Positions 26,915 through 35,900 of a stretch of DNA of 64,000 nt are shown piece by piece. A program made the position numbers and the translations under genes. The notes beneath the pieces were generated by a model that made no database searches, was not told where the DNA came from, and was given only the letters and a program-made list of their open reading frames with translations. Numbering within the stretch: position 1 is the stretch's first letter; each line of letters starts with the position of its first letter. The stretch spans positions 19,052 through 83,051 of the forward strand of contig JANPJV010000301.1 of NCBI GenBank assembly GCA_031425695.1. Reading direction: 5' to 3'. This stretch comes from JANPJV01 sp031425695. GTDB taxonomy: Bacteria; Pseudomonadota; Gammaproteobacteria; Xanthomonadales; SZUA-5.

Positions 26915-28117
26915 ATGAAATCGGGCTTGCTCACCATCGTCTTGCTGCTCTCTCTGCAGGTCCAAGCGGCAGTCCTGCTGACCCCTGTGGAACTTTCGAC
27001 ATCCGAGCACGCGGCGCAGCCGTCGGTCACGGTCGACCCGCGCGCGGGTTTTGTCGTGACCTGGCAGGAGCGCGAGACTGAGGGCAATCACCTCAAGTTT
27101 GCAGTGATTGCCGCCGATGGCAGCGAAACCCGTCGCGGACTGATCCAGAGCGGATCAGACTGGTTCATCAACGGCGCCGATTTCCCGAGTCTCGCGGTGC
27201 TCGACAATGGCGACTGGGTGAGTTTCTGGCTGCAGAAGACCTCGCCCGGCACCTATTCCTACGCGATCCAATCCGTGCGCTCGCGCGACGCGGGCAAGAC
27301 CTGGGATAAAGCGGTCGTGGTCCACGACGATGGCACTGACACCGAACATGGTTTCGTCAGCATGACCGCCGCCGGCGGCGATCGAGTACGCCTGGTCTGG
27401 TTCGACGGACGACGCATGGCCGGCGCGGGACATGACCACGAGGGCGCGGCCGAGCACATGACGCTGCGCAGCGCGACCATCGGACGCGATGGCAAGCTGG
27501 CCGATGCCCGCGAGCTCGACGATTTCACCTGCAGCTGCTGCCAGACCGATGCGGTTCGCGGCGCCAAGCGCACGCTGGTTGCCTACCGTGATCGTTCCAA
27601 GACCGAAGTCCGCGACATTGGCGCCATCACCTTTGCTGGCAAGGCCTGGTCGAAGCCGACCGTGGTGAGTGCCGACAACTGGACCATTGCCGGTTGCCCG
27701 GTCAATGGCCCGGCGCTGGCCGTGCGTGGTGATCAGTTCACGGCACTGTGGCCGACCATGGCTGGCGGCCAAATGAATCTCAGGTTCGCGACCGGGGATG
27801 GCGGAATATTCAGCGCACCGCTCGAGCTCGCGTCCGGGCCTGCGGAGCTCGGTCGGGTCGATCTGGCCACCTGGGGCGACACCGGATTCCTCTATTCCCG
27901 TGTGCGCCAGGGAAGCGTCGCCCCTGAGCTCATCGTCGACGAGCTGGATGCACGAGGCCGCTCGCTGCACTCCTATCCAGTCGCCGTGAAGGTCGGCGGC
28001 TACCCGCGCATCGCGCGCTCTGGTGACACCGCACTGTTGGTGTGGGCGCAGGCGGGGGCGAGCAGCGCCACTTCCCGCGTGGGCATCGCGAGGATCCAAC
28101 CCGCCGTCACGGAGTGA
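26915..28117 (+). CDS. exported sialidase-like beta-propeller protein downstream of cusCBA
   Basis: A 400-residue exported protein. AAAGGAG lies close upstream, and the leader (GLLTIVLLLSLQVQAAV) is clear. The body has repeated four-stranded blades with BNR/Asp-box-like turns (SRDAGKTWDKAV, and D-x-G-D-W at the third blade) as in the sialidase superfamily. A Cys-Ser-Cys-Cys cluster (residues 206-209, DFTCSCCQTD) and a GCPVNGPAL stretch stand out; sialidase catalytic Arg triad and nucleophile are not evident. Same strand and spacing suggest membership of the copper operon. A metal-binding role for the cysteines is inference. Confidence 0.7.
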   Translation: MKSGLLTIVLLLSLQVQAAVLLTPVELSTSEHAAQPSVTVDPRAGFVVTWQERETEGNHLKFAVIAADGSETRRGLIQSGSDWFINGADFPSLAVLDNGDWVSFWLQKTSPGTYSYAIQSVRSRDAGKTWDKAVVVHDDGTDTEHGFVSMTAAGGDRVRLVWFDGRRMAGAGHDHEGAAEHMTLRSATIGRDGKLADARELDDFTCSCCQTDAVRGAKRTLVAYRDRSKTEVRDIGAITFAGKAWSKPTVVSADNWTIAGCPVNGPALAVRGDQFTALWPTMAGGQMNLRFATGDGGIFSAPLELASGPAELGRVDLATWGDTGFLYSRVRQGSVAPELIVDELDARGRSLHSYPVAVKVGGYPRIARSGDTALLVWAQAGASSATSRVGIARIQPAVTE

Positions 28118-28291
28118 TCCACGACGTCCAGACGGCGCGGCCCAAGGCGTGGTGCGTGCGCCATTGCCTTATTGCGCGCCATCTTTGCGAATGCCACCGA
28201 AAGCTATTGCACTCACATGGGTCGAGCAGCGTTTGCGCTGCCACCAGACCTCGTCCTGGAACGCCATCAATGGGGCCGGCTGGTACCGGCA

Positions 28292-29944
28292 TCACCGGTC
28301 CCTATCTTTAGTGCCGAGTGCCGACAGCGCGGCGCCGAGATCGACATGCAGGGTCTGGTCGGCGAGCTGCGCGATTACGCCGGCGCGCGTGAGCTTGTTG
28401 CGCACGGTTTCATTGGCGCCGCTCAGCAGCACACCCACGCCGCGCGTCCGCAAGGTGCCGATGACGTCGTCCAGGGTCTGCAAACCCGTGGCGTCGATGA
28501 AGGGCACGCGTTCCAGGCGCAAAATCAGCAGGCGCGGATCGCTGTGGGTGCGCAGCAAGGTGTGCTCGAGTTGCTCTACGGCGCCGAAGAAAAACGGTCC
28601 ATCGATTCGATAGACCAGCACCCCGGGTGGCAGGCGCTCGACGCCGATCGCCTGGAGTTCCTGCTGCAGTGTTTCCGTGGTCTGCGGCAAAGCCTCGACG
28701 CTGGACGCCATGCGCCGCATGAACTGCAAGGTGGCGAGAATCACGCCGATATTCACCGCGACCACGAGATCGGCAAACACCGTCAGCACCAGGGTCACCA
28801 GCAGCACGACGATGTCCGCGCGCGGCGCACGGCGCAGGATTTTCACCACCCGCGGCAGGTCGCTCATGTTCCAGGAAACCAGCAGCAGGATCGCGGCGAG
28901 CGCGGCCAGCGGAATGGATGCGGCCAAAGGTGCGAGCAGCAGCAATACCGCGACCAGGAAGGCCACGTGCACGATCCCGGCGAGCGGGCTGGTGCCACCA
29001 CTGCGCACATTGGTCGCCGTGCGCGCGATCGCACCGGTGGCGGCGAAACCACCGAACAGCGGCGCCGCAATATTCGCCAATCCCTGTCCAATGAGCTCCT
29101 GGTTCGAGTCGTGCCGGGTTCCGGTCAGGCCGTCCGCGACCACCGCCGACAACAGCGACTCGATCGCGCCGAGCATGGCGATGGTGAACGCCGGTCCGAT
29201 CAGCGTGAGCGCCTGGGCCAGCGTGACCTGCGGCACCTGGAAGCTCGGCAATCCCGACGGAATCCCGCCAAAGGCACTGCCGATGGTGGCCACGCCTGGT
29301 AATTGCAGGGCGCTCTGGACGAGCGTCGCGACGGTCAGCGCGACCAGCGGTGCCGGCACCTTGGACAAGACCGGAATGCGTGGGACTGCGAGCAGGAGCA
29401 GCAGCGAGCCGACGCCGATCAGGGTGGTTGCCGCATGCAGCTCCGGCATTGCCGAGCCGAGGGCGACCAGTTTTTCATGGAAATGCGCGCCGGTGATCGC
29501 CGGCAAGCCGAGAAAAGGGGCCAGTTGACCGGCCGCAATGACCACCGCAATGCCGGCCGTGAAACCCACGATGACCGGGTCGGGAATGAAGCGGACCATC
29601 GCACCGAGCCGCGCGAGGCCCAGCATGACCAGGATGACCCCCGCCATCATCGAGGCGACCTGCAGCCCGATGATCCCGTGTTCTGCGGTCACCGCCGCGA
29701 GGATCACGATGAAGGCGCCGGTCGGGCCGGCAATCTGCAGGCGGCTGCCGCCACACAGCGACACCACGATTCCGGCAACGATCGCCGTGTATAGACCCTG
29801 TTCGGGCTTGGCGCCGGAGGCAATCGCAAACGCCATGGCCAGCGGCAGGGCGACCACACCGACGATGACGCCCGCGAGCGCATTGCGCGCGAAGTGACCG
29901 CGGGCCAGCAAACCGGATCGCCAGGCTTCAACAATCGCGAACAA
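28292..29944 (-). CDS. SulP-family anion transporter with STAS domain
   Basis: A 550-residue inner-membrane protein. About ten to twelve hydrophobic segments (residues 15-430) include LAGVIVGVVALPLAMAFAIA and the signature IAGPTGAFIVIL. A cytosolic STAS domain (about 445-545, FIDATGLQTLDDV) follows. SulP proteins carry sulfate, bicarbonate, dicarboxylates or other anions; this could be any of these. TTG at 29944 is the start that gives the full first helix, but it has no good ribosome-binding site. A perfect FNR-type box sits 77 bases upstream at 30021. It is convergent with the beta-propeller gene. Confidence 0.88.
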   Translation of the reverse strand: MFAIVEAWRSGLLARGHFARNALAGVIVGVVALPLAMAFAIASGAKPEQGLYTAIVAGIVVSLCGGSRLQIAGPTGAFIVILAAVTAEHGIIGLQVASMMAGVILVMLGLARLGAMVRFIPDPVIVGFTAGIAVVIAAGQLAPFLGLPAITGAHFHEKLVALGSAMPELHAATTLIGVGSLLLLLAVPRIPVLSKVPAPLVALTVATLVQSALQLPGVATIGSAFGGIPSGLPSFQVPQVTLAQALTLIGPAFTIAMLGAIESLLSAVVADGLTGTRHDSNQELIGQGLANIAAPLFGGFAATGAIARTATNVRSGGTSPLAGIVHVAFLVAVLLLLAPLAASIPLAALAAILLLVSWNMSDLPRVVKILRRAPRADIVVLLVTLVLTVFADLVVAVNIGVILATLQFMRRMASSVEALPQTTETLQQELQAIGVERLPPGVLVYRIDGPFFFGAVEQLEHTLLRTHSDPRLLILRLERVPFIDATGLQTLDDVIGTLRTRGVGVLLSGANETVRNKLTRAGVIAQLADQTLHVDLGAALSALGTKDRDR

Positions 29945-30020
29945 GGGCGGGATGTTGCTCGGTCGGGAACCCTAGAGTACCCCGGCGTCGGTCGCCGCCG
30001 GCCCCATCCGAGCGCTGCAG

Positions 30021-30034
30021 TTGATCGAGATCAA
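30021..30034. promoter_or_regulatory. FNR/ANR-type box upstream of the SulP gene
   Basis: TTGATCGAGATCAA, a perfect match to TTGAT-N4-ATCAA, the site of the oxygen-sensing FNR/ANR regulators and related Crp/Fnr proteins. It is 77 bases before the SulP start. No clear -10 element lies 32 bases from its centre on either strand, so the promoter geometry is not confirmed. The rest of the 29945-30172 gap shows nothing. Confidence 0.65.
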
Positions 30035-30172
30035 CTGGCCTGATTGGCCTGGAGGTCGCGCTGCCGACCTTGTTGACGATGGATTTCTACCTCCCAGGCG
30101 TCCTCGTCGATGGGTCGGGAAGCTTGAATACGGCCCGCACCGCGGTGCTGCGCGGCGCGCCCCGTCCATTGA

Positions 30173-31066
30173 TCACGCCATTCGCGGCCGGGCGGATTCT
30201 GTGGCCGCTCGGCGACGACGCAGCGGGAACCTCAGCAGATCCTTGAGCGCCCGTGGGGACGGGTACTTGCCGGGGTCCTGGACGCCGAGTAGTTGCGGAT
30301 CCGGCCCAAAGCGAAAGCTTCCGAACACCAGGTCCCATGCCGGCAGGCTGGTGCCGTAGTTGCCGGCCTCAATGAGGCGGCTGCTGTGGTGAAGGCGATG
30401 CAATTCGCTGCTGCCGACGATGAGATTCAGCACCCCCAGGCGTCCGCGGATATTGGCGTGGACGATGACGCTCTGCAGCAGGCCGAACAGCAGGATGAAC
30501 AGGATCGCGTCGGCCGACAGCCCCATGGGAAGCAGTGGTGCCATCCGCGCGAGCTTGCCGAAGAGTGCATTCAGCGGATGGGCGTTGAAGCTGTTGCTGG
30601 CGTTGAGCGCAGTCGGCAGGTGGTGGATGACATGGACGTCCCAAAGCCAGTTCGAGCCATGGCTGACGCGATGCAGGGCGTATGACCCAAGTTCCGCGGC
30701 CAGCAGGCCGACGACGATTTGCACAACCAGGGGCCAGGAGGAGGGCGCTGCGATCCACCAGATTGCAGCCGCGGCAATCGCGACGTCAGCCAGCCCATCC
30801 GCGACGACGTTGAGCGTGAACAGACTGCCGTCGCGCTTGTGATCCGGTCCGTCCGGATGCCAATGTTGCCGATACGGCAGCAGCCGTTCCGCGATCATGG
30901 CCGTGACCAGCACGACCGCCAGCCAGATCAGCAAGACGCTGGTCGCTGATCGTGCGGCGTCCTTTTGCATCAGCCAATAAATGGGCAGCGCAGTCAGCAA
31001 GCCCAGGTGTACCCAATGCAGCTCGCGCCAGCGCGGGAACCAACGGCTTCGATTTACGCTATTCAT
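30173..31066 (-). CDS. sterol desaturase/fatty acid hydroxylase-family membrane protein
   Basis: A 297-residue membrane protein with the three histidine clusters of non-haem di-iron hydroxylases: HRVSH (near residue 132), HVIHH (near 145) and LHRLHHS (near 223). Several membrane helices precede and separate them (LLTALPIYWLM, SVLLIWLAVVLVTAMIA, ILFILLFGLLQSVIV). Such enzymes use O2 and electrons to hydroxylate or desaturate lipids. The start at 31066 opens with MNSVNRSRWFPRW. It is divergent from the Crp/Fnr gene, with 126 bases between. The lipid substrate is unknown. Confidence 0.87.
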   Translation of the reverse strand: MNSVNRSRWFPRWRELHWVHLGLLTALPIYWLMQKDAARSATSVLLIWLAVVLVTAMIAERLLPYRQHWHPDGPDHKRDGSLFTLNVVADGLADVAIAAAAIWWIAAPSSWPLVVQIVVGLLAAELGSYALHRVSHGSNWLWDVHVIHHLPTALNASNSFNAHPLNALFGKLARMAPLLPMGLSADAILFILLFGLLQSVIVHANIRGRLGVLNLIVGSSELHRLHHSSRLIEAGNYGTSLPAWDLVFGSFRFGPDPQLLGVQDPGKYPSPRALKDLLRFPLRRRRAATESARPRMA

Positions 31067-31192
31067 GACAGCTCGTGTACAGGGGAGATGCCGGTAGCGT
31101 GGCCGCTGCGCGTCTTGACGGCATTAACCCGGGTTCACGCGCAGCCTGTTTCCCGCGCGTTGGCCGCGCGTCACCGAGGAAATCTGCAAGCA

Positions 31193-31825
31193 ATGGATGC
31201 ATTGAACAGAACGTCCGGTGGGCGGCGCATGCCACCCGCGTTTGCCGTGGAGCTTGCCGCACTGGCACGCTTGCGCTTTGCTGCAGGCAGCGAGCTGACC
31301 GCTCCGGGACAGGTGGAGCAGGCATTCTGGTGCATCGAATCCGGCTTGGTGCGCCTCTATTCGCTGGGTGAGCACGGGCGCGATCGCAACCATGATTTCC
31401 TGGGCGCAGGCGAGTGGGTCGCCGGTGCGCTGTCGTGGCGCGATGGCCGCGTCTGCTGCGAGGGAGCAGCCATCGGCGTGCAGGCGCTGAAATCCACCGT
31501 GGCGATCCGTCTGCCACTGACCTTCATCGAGCAACGCCACCGCGAATCGCCCGAGGTGGCGGCCTGGCTCACCGACGAGCTCATGCAACTGAGCTCGCGC
31601 CGCCTGCAGCGCGAGCTCGATCTGTTGCAGCTGAGCGCCGAGCAGCGCTACCACGCACTGGCGCGCGAACGCCCGGCGCTGGTGCGCATGCTCGCCCAGC
31701 ACCACATTGCGTCCTGGCTCGGAATCACGCCCGTCGCGCTGTCGCGGATCCGGCGCCGATCGAAGATCTCGGCATCAAGTCAGTCATCCAGCGGCGATGG
31801 GCACGCCAAGCGCGTTGTAGGCTAA
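31193..31825 (+). CDS. Crp/Fnr-family transcription regulator with a foreign C-terminal tail
   Basis: A 210-residue regulator: a cyclic-nucleotide-binding-like barrel (about 20-120, LRFAAGSELTAPGQVEQAFW, then SGLVRLYSLGEHGRDR), a dimer helix and a C-terminal winged helix (MLAQHHIASWLGITPVALSRIRRR). It has no N-terminal cysteine cluster, so it is not an Fe-S FNR. ATG at 31193 has GAGGA 13 bases upstream, rather far. The final 15 or so residues (from about 31783) are read from the antisense strand of a broken copper-ATPase gene, so the original end has probably been replaced. It may recognise the FNR-type boxes in this region, but that is speculative. Confidence 0.8.
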   Translation: MDALNRTSGGRRMPPAFAVELAALARLRFAAGSELTAPGQVEQAFWCIESGLVRLYSLGEHGRDRNHDFLGAGEWVAGALSWRDGRVCCEGAAIGVQALKSTVAIRLPLTFIEQRHRESPEVAAWLTDELMQLSSRRLQRELDLLQLSAEQRYHALARERPALVRMLAQHHIASWLGITPVALSRIRRRSKISASSQSSSGDGHAKRVVG

Positions 31826-32140
31826 GGCGAAGGCGAGTTCGCGACGGTCGCTTCGGAGATCTCGCGGGCGCGCCGGATGCCGCGCAGATCGCCCTTTGAA
31901 AGCGTGATCTGGGAACTCGACGGCGCGGATGATCAGGCTGCCATTGCCGTCGATGATGGCGTCGATGACTTGAGTGCCGGCCAGTTTCTCGACCGGAATG
32001 GGCTCGCCGGTCGGCATGGCTTCGTCGACGCTCGAGCGGCCATCGATGACGACGCCATCGACCGGCACCTTCTTGCCGGGACGCACGCGCAGGCGATCGC
32101 CGATGTGCACATGATTTGTGCGCGCCAGCAGCTCGCGTGA
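31784..32140 (-). pseudogene. copper P-type ATPase (copA) remnant with large internal deletion
   Basis: Reading on the minus strand, 32140-31919 encodes HVHIGDRLRVRPGKKVPVDG, then SVDEAMPTGEPIPVEK and DGNGSLIIRA, parallel to the actuator domain of the intact ATPase (about 42290-42095). It then jumps to sequence matching the last membrane region (31918-31784; ALAYNALGVPIAAG, parallel to about 41055-40911). About 1 kb with the CPC, phosphorylation and ATP-binding parts is missing, the second part is out of frame in places, and small deletions are present. It cannot make a transporter. The actuator TGES motif has decayed to TGEP with Pro also seen in the intact copy. Confidence 0.88.
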
Positions 32141-32153
32141 ACTTCGCGAGCCG

Positions 32154-32729
32154 CTACGAAGCCGCCGCTCGCAGATGTTCAAACAGAATGGCCAGGCCGA
32201 TCACGATCAGGACCACGCCGCCGAAAATCTCTGCCCGCTTGCCTGCGATTTCTCCAAGCACCCGGCCGAGCATGACGCCGAAGGTCACCATGAAAAAGGT
32301 GGAGAGACCGATCGCAGCGGCGATCGGAAGGATGGAAACGTCGAGGAAGGCCAGGCCGACACCCACCGCCATCGCATCGATGCTGGTCGCGAACCCGGTT
32401 GCCGCGAGCAACCAGAAGCCGTGGCGGTTTGGCTTCGTGACGTCCGCTTCGGCCGAAGCACGCGTCCCGGCGCGGATCATGCGCAGGCCGAGAATCGACA
32501 ACAGGACGAATGCGATCCAATGGTCCCAGGCGGTCACGTAGCCGGCTGCCGCTGAGCCGAGCAACCAGCCGACGATGGGCGTCAGCCCCTCGATGATCCC
32601 GAAAATGGCGCCCGTTCGCAGTGCTTCGCGCCAGTTTGGCCGCTCGAGCGCCGCACCCTTGCCGATCGCTGCCGCGAAGGCATCCGTCGACATCGCGAGC
32701 GCGAGGAAAATCGTCGCAATCAGGCTCAT
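32154..32729 (-). CDS. mntP: manganese efflux pump MntP
   Basis: A 191-residue inner-membrane protein with six predicted helices in two homologous halves. The first carries LALAMSTDAFAAAIGKG and the second ATGFATSIDAMAVGVGLAF; the acidic residue in each S-x-D-A motif lines the Mn(II) path in MntP. Length and pattern match the family closely. ATG at 32729 is chosen as it begins directly before the first helix. I did not find the yybP-ykoY riboswitch that often precedes mntP; the upstream region holds an imperfect palindrome (GTGACGCAGGTCACGTCAC, 32786-32804). It is enclosed by copper-ATPase remnants on both sides. Confidence 0.92.
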   Translation of the reverse strand: MSLIATIFLALAMSTDAFAAAIGKGAALERPNWREALRTGAIFGIIEGLTPIVGWLLGSAAAGYVTAWDHWIAFVLLSILGLRMIRAGTRASAEADVTKPNRHGFWLLAATGFATSIDAMAVGVGLAFLDVSILPIAAAIGLSTFFMVTFGVMLGRVLGEIAGKRAEIFGGVVLIVIGLAILFEHLRAAAS

Positions 32730-32800
32730 CTTGTTGTCATGGGTCTTACGCCGGCCGCCGCGGGCTGATGGCAAGGGGCGGGAGAGTGACGCAGGTCACG

Positions 32801-32890
32801 TCACGATCTCAACCTCTGCGCATTGGCTGCAACACTGACCGACGACAGCTCATCGCCAGCGCCGCAATCGTCGGGCTCAGCAGCACCGAG
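32801..32890 (-). pseudogene. copper ATPase 3'-end remnant
   Basis: From the position of the stop codon (32801) this stretch matches the last 85-90 bases of the intact ATPase gene (40807-40893) at most positions, for example CTCATCGCCAGCGCCGCAAT on + against the same block with one change. The reading frame is broken by small indels. It lies upstream of mntP in the same orientation as the other remnant, so it is not simply the displaced end of that one unless the segments were rearranged. The 32891-32994 spacer shows no gene. Confidence 0.8.
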
Positions 32891-32994
32891 CCATCGCGTA
32901 TCTGGACTGACATCATCGATCCGGTATTCAACCTCGCGTGCGTCGCGTCGGTGCCGGACCGCTCCGTTGACGGTCAGACCGCCCAGTTTGGCCC

Positions 32995-35900
32995 TTATGC
33001 CGGCTGAGCACTCGCGGCCTCGATCGTCGAGTTCGGGATGAACTGCCAGCGCCGCCAGATCGCGTAGGCCGCCGGCAGAACAAGCAGCGTGAGGAACATG
33101 CACGCCCACAAGCCGCCGACCACGGGGGCGGCGGTACGGGCTGAAAGGTCGGCGCCGACGCCGGATTCGAACAGCAGCGGTGTCAGTCCTAGCACGGTGG
33201 TCGCCACGGTCATCAACATCGGCCGCAAACACTTCGAAGCGCCGTCGATGACAGCCGTATCGATGTCTGCGCGCTGGCGCAATTGCCCGCGTGCACGGGC
33301 GGCTTCAAATGCCTTATCGAGATAGACGACCACAACAATGCCGGTTTGCGCCGCGACACCGCCGACCGCGATCAGCCCGACCCACACCGCAGTGGACAGG
33401 TTGTAGTCGAGCAACGCGAGCAGCCACACACTTCCGGCGATGGCAAACGGCAGGCTCATCAGCACCAGTCCGGTCTGGGCCCAACCGCGCAGCGACAGGT
33501 AGAGCAGCGCGATGATCAGAAACAGGGTCAGCGGCAAAACCACGCGCATGCGCGCTTCCATGTCCGCCAAGAATTCGTATTGTCCGGTCCACTGCAGGCT
33601 ATATCCCGCCGGCAACGCCAACCGATCGCGCACCAGGCGCTTGGCGTCCTCGACCCAGCCGCCGAGATCGCGCTCAGCACTGTCGATGTCGGCGAATACG
33701 TAGCCGACGAGCACCCCGTTCTCGTCCTTGATCATCGGCGGACCGCTGACCACACGCACGTCGGCCAGAGTTCCAAGGGGTACGGTGGTGCCTCCCGACT
33801 GCCAACGGTCCCAGCCGTCGGCGGCGACAACTGCAGGCGCGCCTGATCCCATCCCGGAATCATTCATGGCCGGTGCGTTCGATCCCGATTTGCCCCCCAT
33901 GCCGCCCATGTCCCCGCCGCTGGCGCGCACTTCGCTGCGTGCGGCAGGCGCGCTGCCGCGACCTGATCCCTCGCCCTCGGCAGGCATCGCGGATGCGACA
34001 CGTGGAATCGCAATCGGCAGCGCGCGCAGCAATTGCGGGTCAGCGCGAAAGTCGGCGCCGTAGCGAACATTGACTGAGAAACGCGCGCGGCCATCAATGA
34101 TCGTGGAGATCGGCATGCCGCCAATGCTTGCCTCGACGTTTTCGAGGATGTCGCGCACGCTCAAGCCGAAGCGCGCGATCGCTTCCCGATCCGGCACAAT
34201 GTCGATGTACTCGCGTCCGGTCTGGCGTTCGGCGAAGGTGCTGCGCGTCCCGCTCACCTCGCGCAGCAGACCTTCGATCGCGAGGCTCACGCGCTCAATG
34301 CCGGGCAGATCAGGGCCGAAGACCTTGATGCCCACTGGCGTGCGCACGCCCGTGGTGAGCATGTCGATGCGCGTCCGGATCGGTGGCGAAATGGCGATCT
34401 GGTAGCCTGGCATGCGCAGCGCGGCATCGAGATCGCGCGCCAGTTCGGCTTGATTGCGCGGCCCAAGCTCGGGCCAGAGCGGACGCAGCACGCCCTTGAA
34501 CCATGCTGGCGCCCAGCCGCTGTACCAGCGCTGGCGCGGGACGTCGGGCCATTGCTCGCGCGGCTTCAGTACCACCACCGACTCGTTCATATCGAGTTGC
34601 GCGGGGTCGGTCGCAGTGTCCGCACGGCCGGCCTTGCCGTGCACTGACGCGACTTCGGCGAAGCCTTTGATGATGCGATGCTGTGCGCCGAGTGCTCCGC
34701 GTGCCTCCTCGATCGAAATGCCGGGAAATGTCGTCGGCATCACCAGCAGTGAACCCTCGTCGAGCGGCGGCATGAACTCCGAACCGAGACGCATGAACAC
34801 CGGGACCGTGGCGAGCATGGCGAGCGCCGCGGCCAACGCCACGACCACGCGGCGGCGCACGACCATCGTCACGATGGGTCGATACAGCCGGCCGAGCACG
34901 CGATTGACCGGATTTTCCTGTTGGCCGCGTATGCGCCCGCGGAGCAGCCAAATCATCAGCGGCGGCGCCAGCGTCACCGACAGCAGCGCGGCCGCGAACA
35001 TCGACAGCGTCTTCGTGTATGCCAGCGGTTCGAACAGCCGGCCGGCCTGTCCCGCCAGCGTAAAGATCGGCAGGAAGCTCACCGTGATCAACAGCAGCGA
35101 GAAGAAGATCGGTCGCCCGACTTCCTTGCAGGCGTCGATGATGATGCGGCGGCGGTCCGCGGCGGCGGGCGCAGCGGCTAGACGGGTGTGCGCGTTCTCG
35201 ATCAGCACGATCGCCGCGTCGGTCAATTCGCCAATGGCAATCGCAATGCCGCCAAGCGACATGATGTTCGAGGTGAGCCCCAGGTAGCGGATGCCGATGA
35301 AGGAGAGCAGCACGGCCAACGGCAGGATGATCATCGCGACCAGCGCAGAGCGGGCGTGCATCAGAAACACCAGGCAGATCACCGCGACGATGATCCCTTC
35401 CTCGATCAAGGTCATGCGCAGGGTAGCGATCGAACCGAGAATCAGTTCCGAACGATCGTACGTCGGTAACAGCTTCACGTTGGCCGGCAACGACAGGGTC
35501 TCGATCTGCGCCTTCACCGCGCGAATCACCTCGAGCGCGTTCGAACCGACGCGCATCACGACGATCCCGCCGACGACTTCCCCCTGACCGTTCAGGTCGG
35601 CGGTTCCGCGGCGAATCTCTGAGCCGAATTGAACGGTGGCGACGTCGCGCACGCGAATCGGCGTGCCGCCGGCGGCAACCGTCACCACGCTGAGCTCAAG
35701 ATCCTGCAGCGACTTGACATAGCCGCGGCCGCGCAGCACGAACTCGCGCCCGCCCATCTCCAGAACGCGCGCGCCCACTTCACTGTTCGCATCGCGGACT
35801 GCCCGCGAGACATCGAGCGGGGTCACGTTGAAGGCGACCAGCTTTGCCGGGTCAAGCAGGATCTGATACTGACGCTCGAATCCGCCCATAGACGCAACTT

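Noticed and set aside
30021..30359. Plus-strand 112-codon frame before the desaturase gene's end
   Set aside because: Starts inside the FNR box and runs antisense into the desaturase gene; Arg-rich shadow.
32730..32830. yybP-ykoY manganese riboswitch before mntP
   Set aside because: I could not find the conserved core elements on the minus strand; only a short palindrome and the copA tail remnant are there.
32801..33232. Minus-strand frame of 143 codons between cusA2 and mntP
   Set aside because: Its 5' half overlaps cusA2 out of frame and its 3' half is the copA remnant; not a gene.
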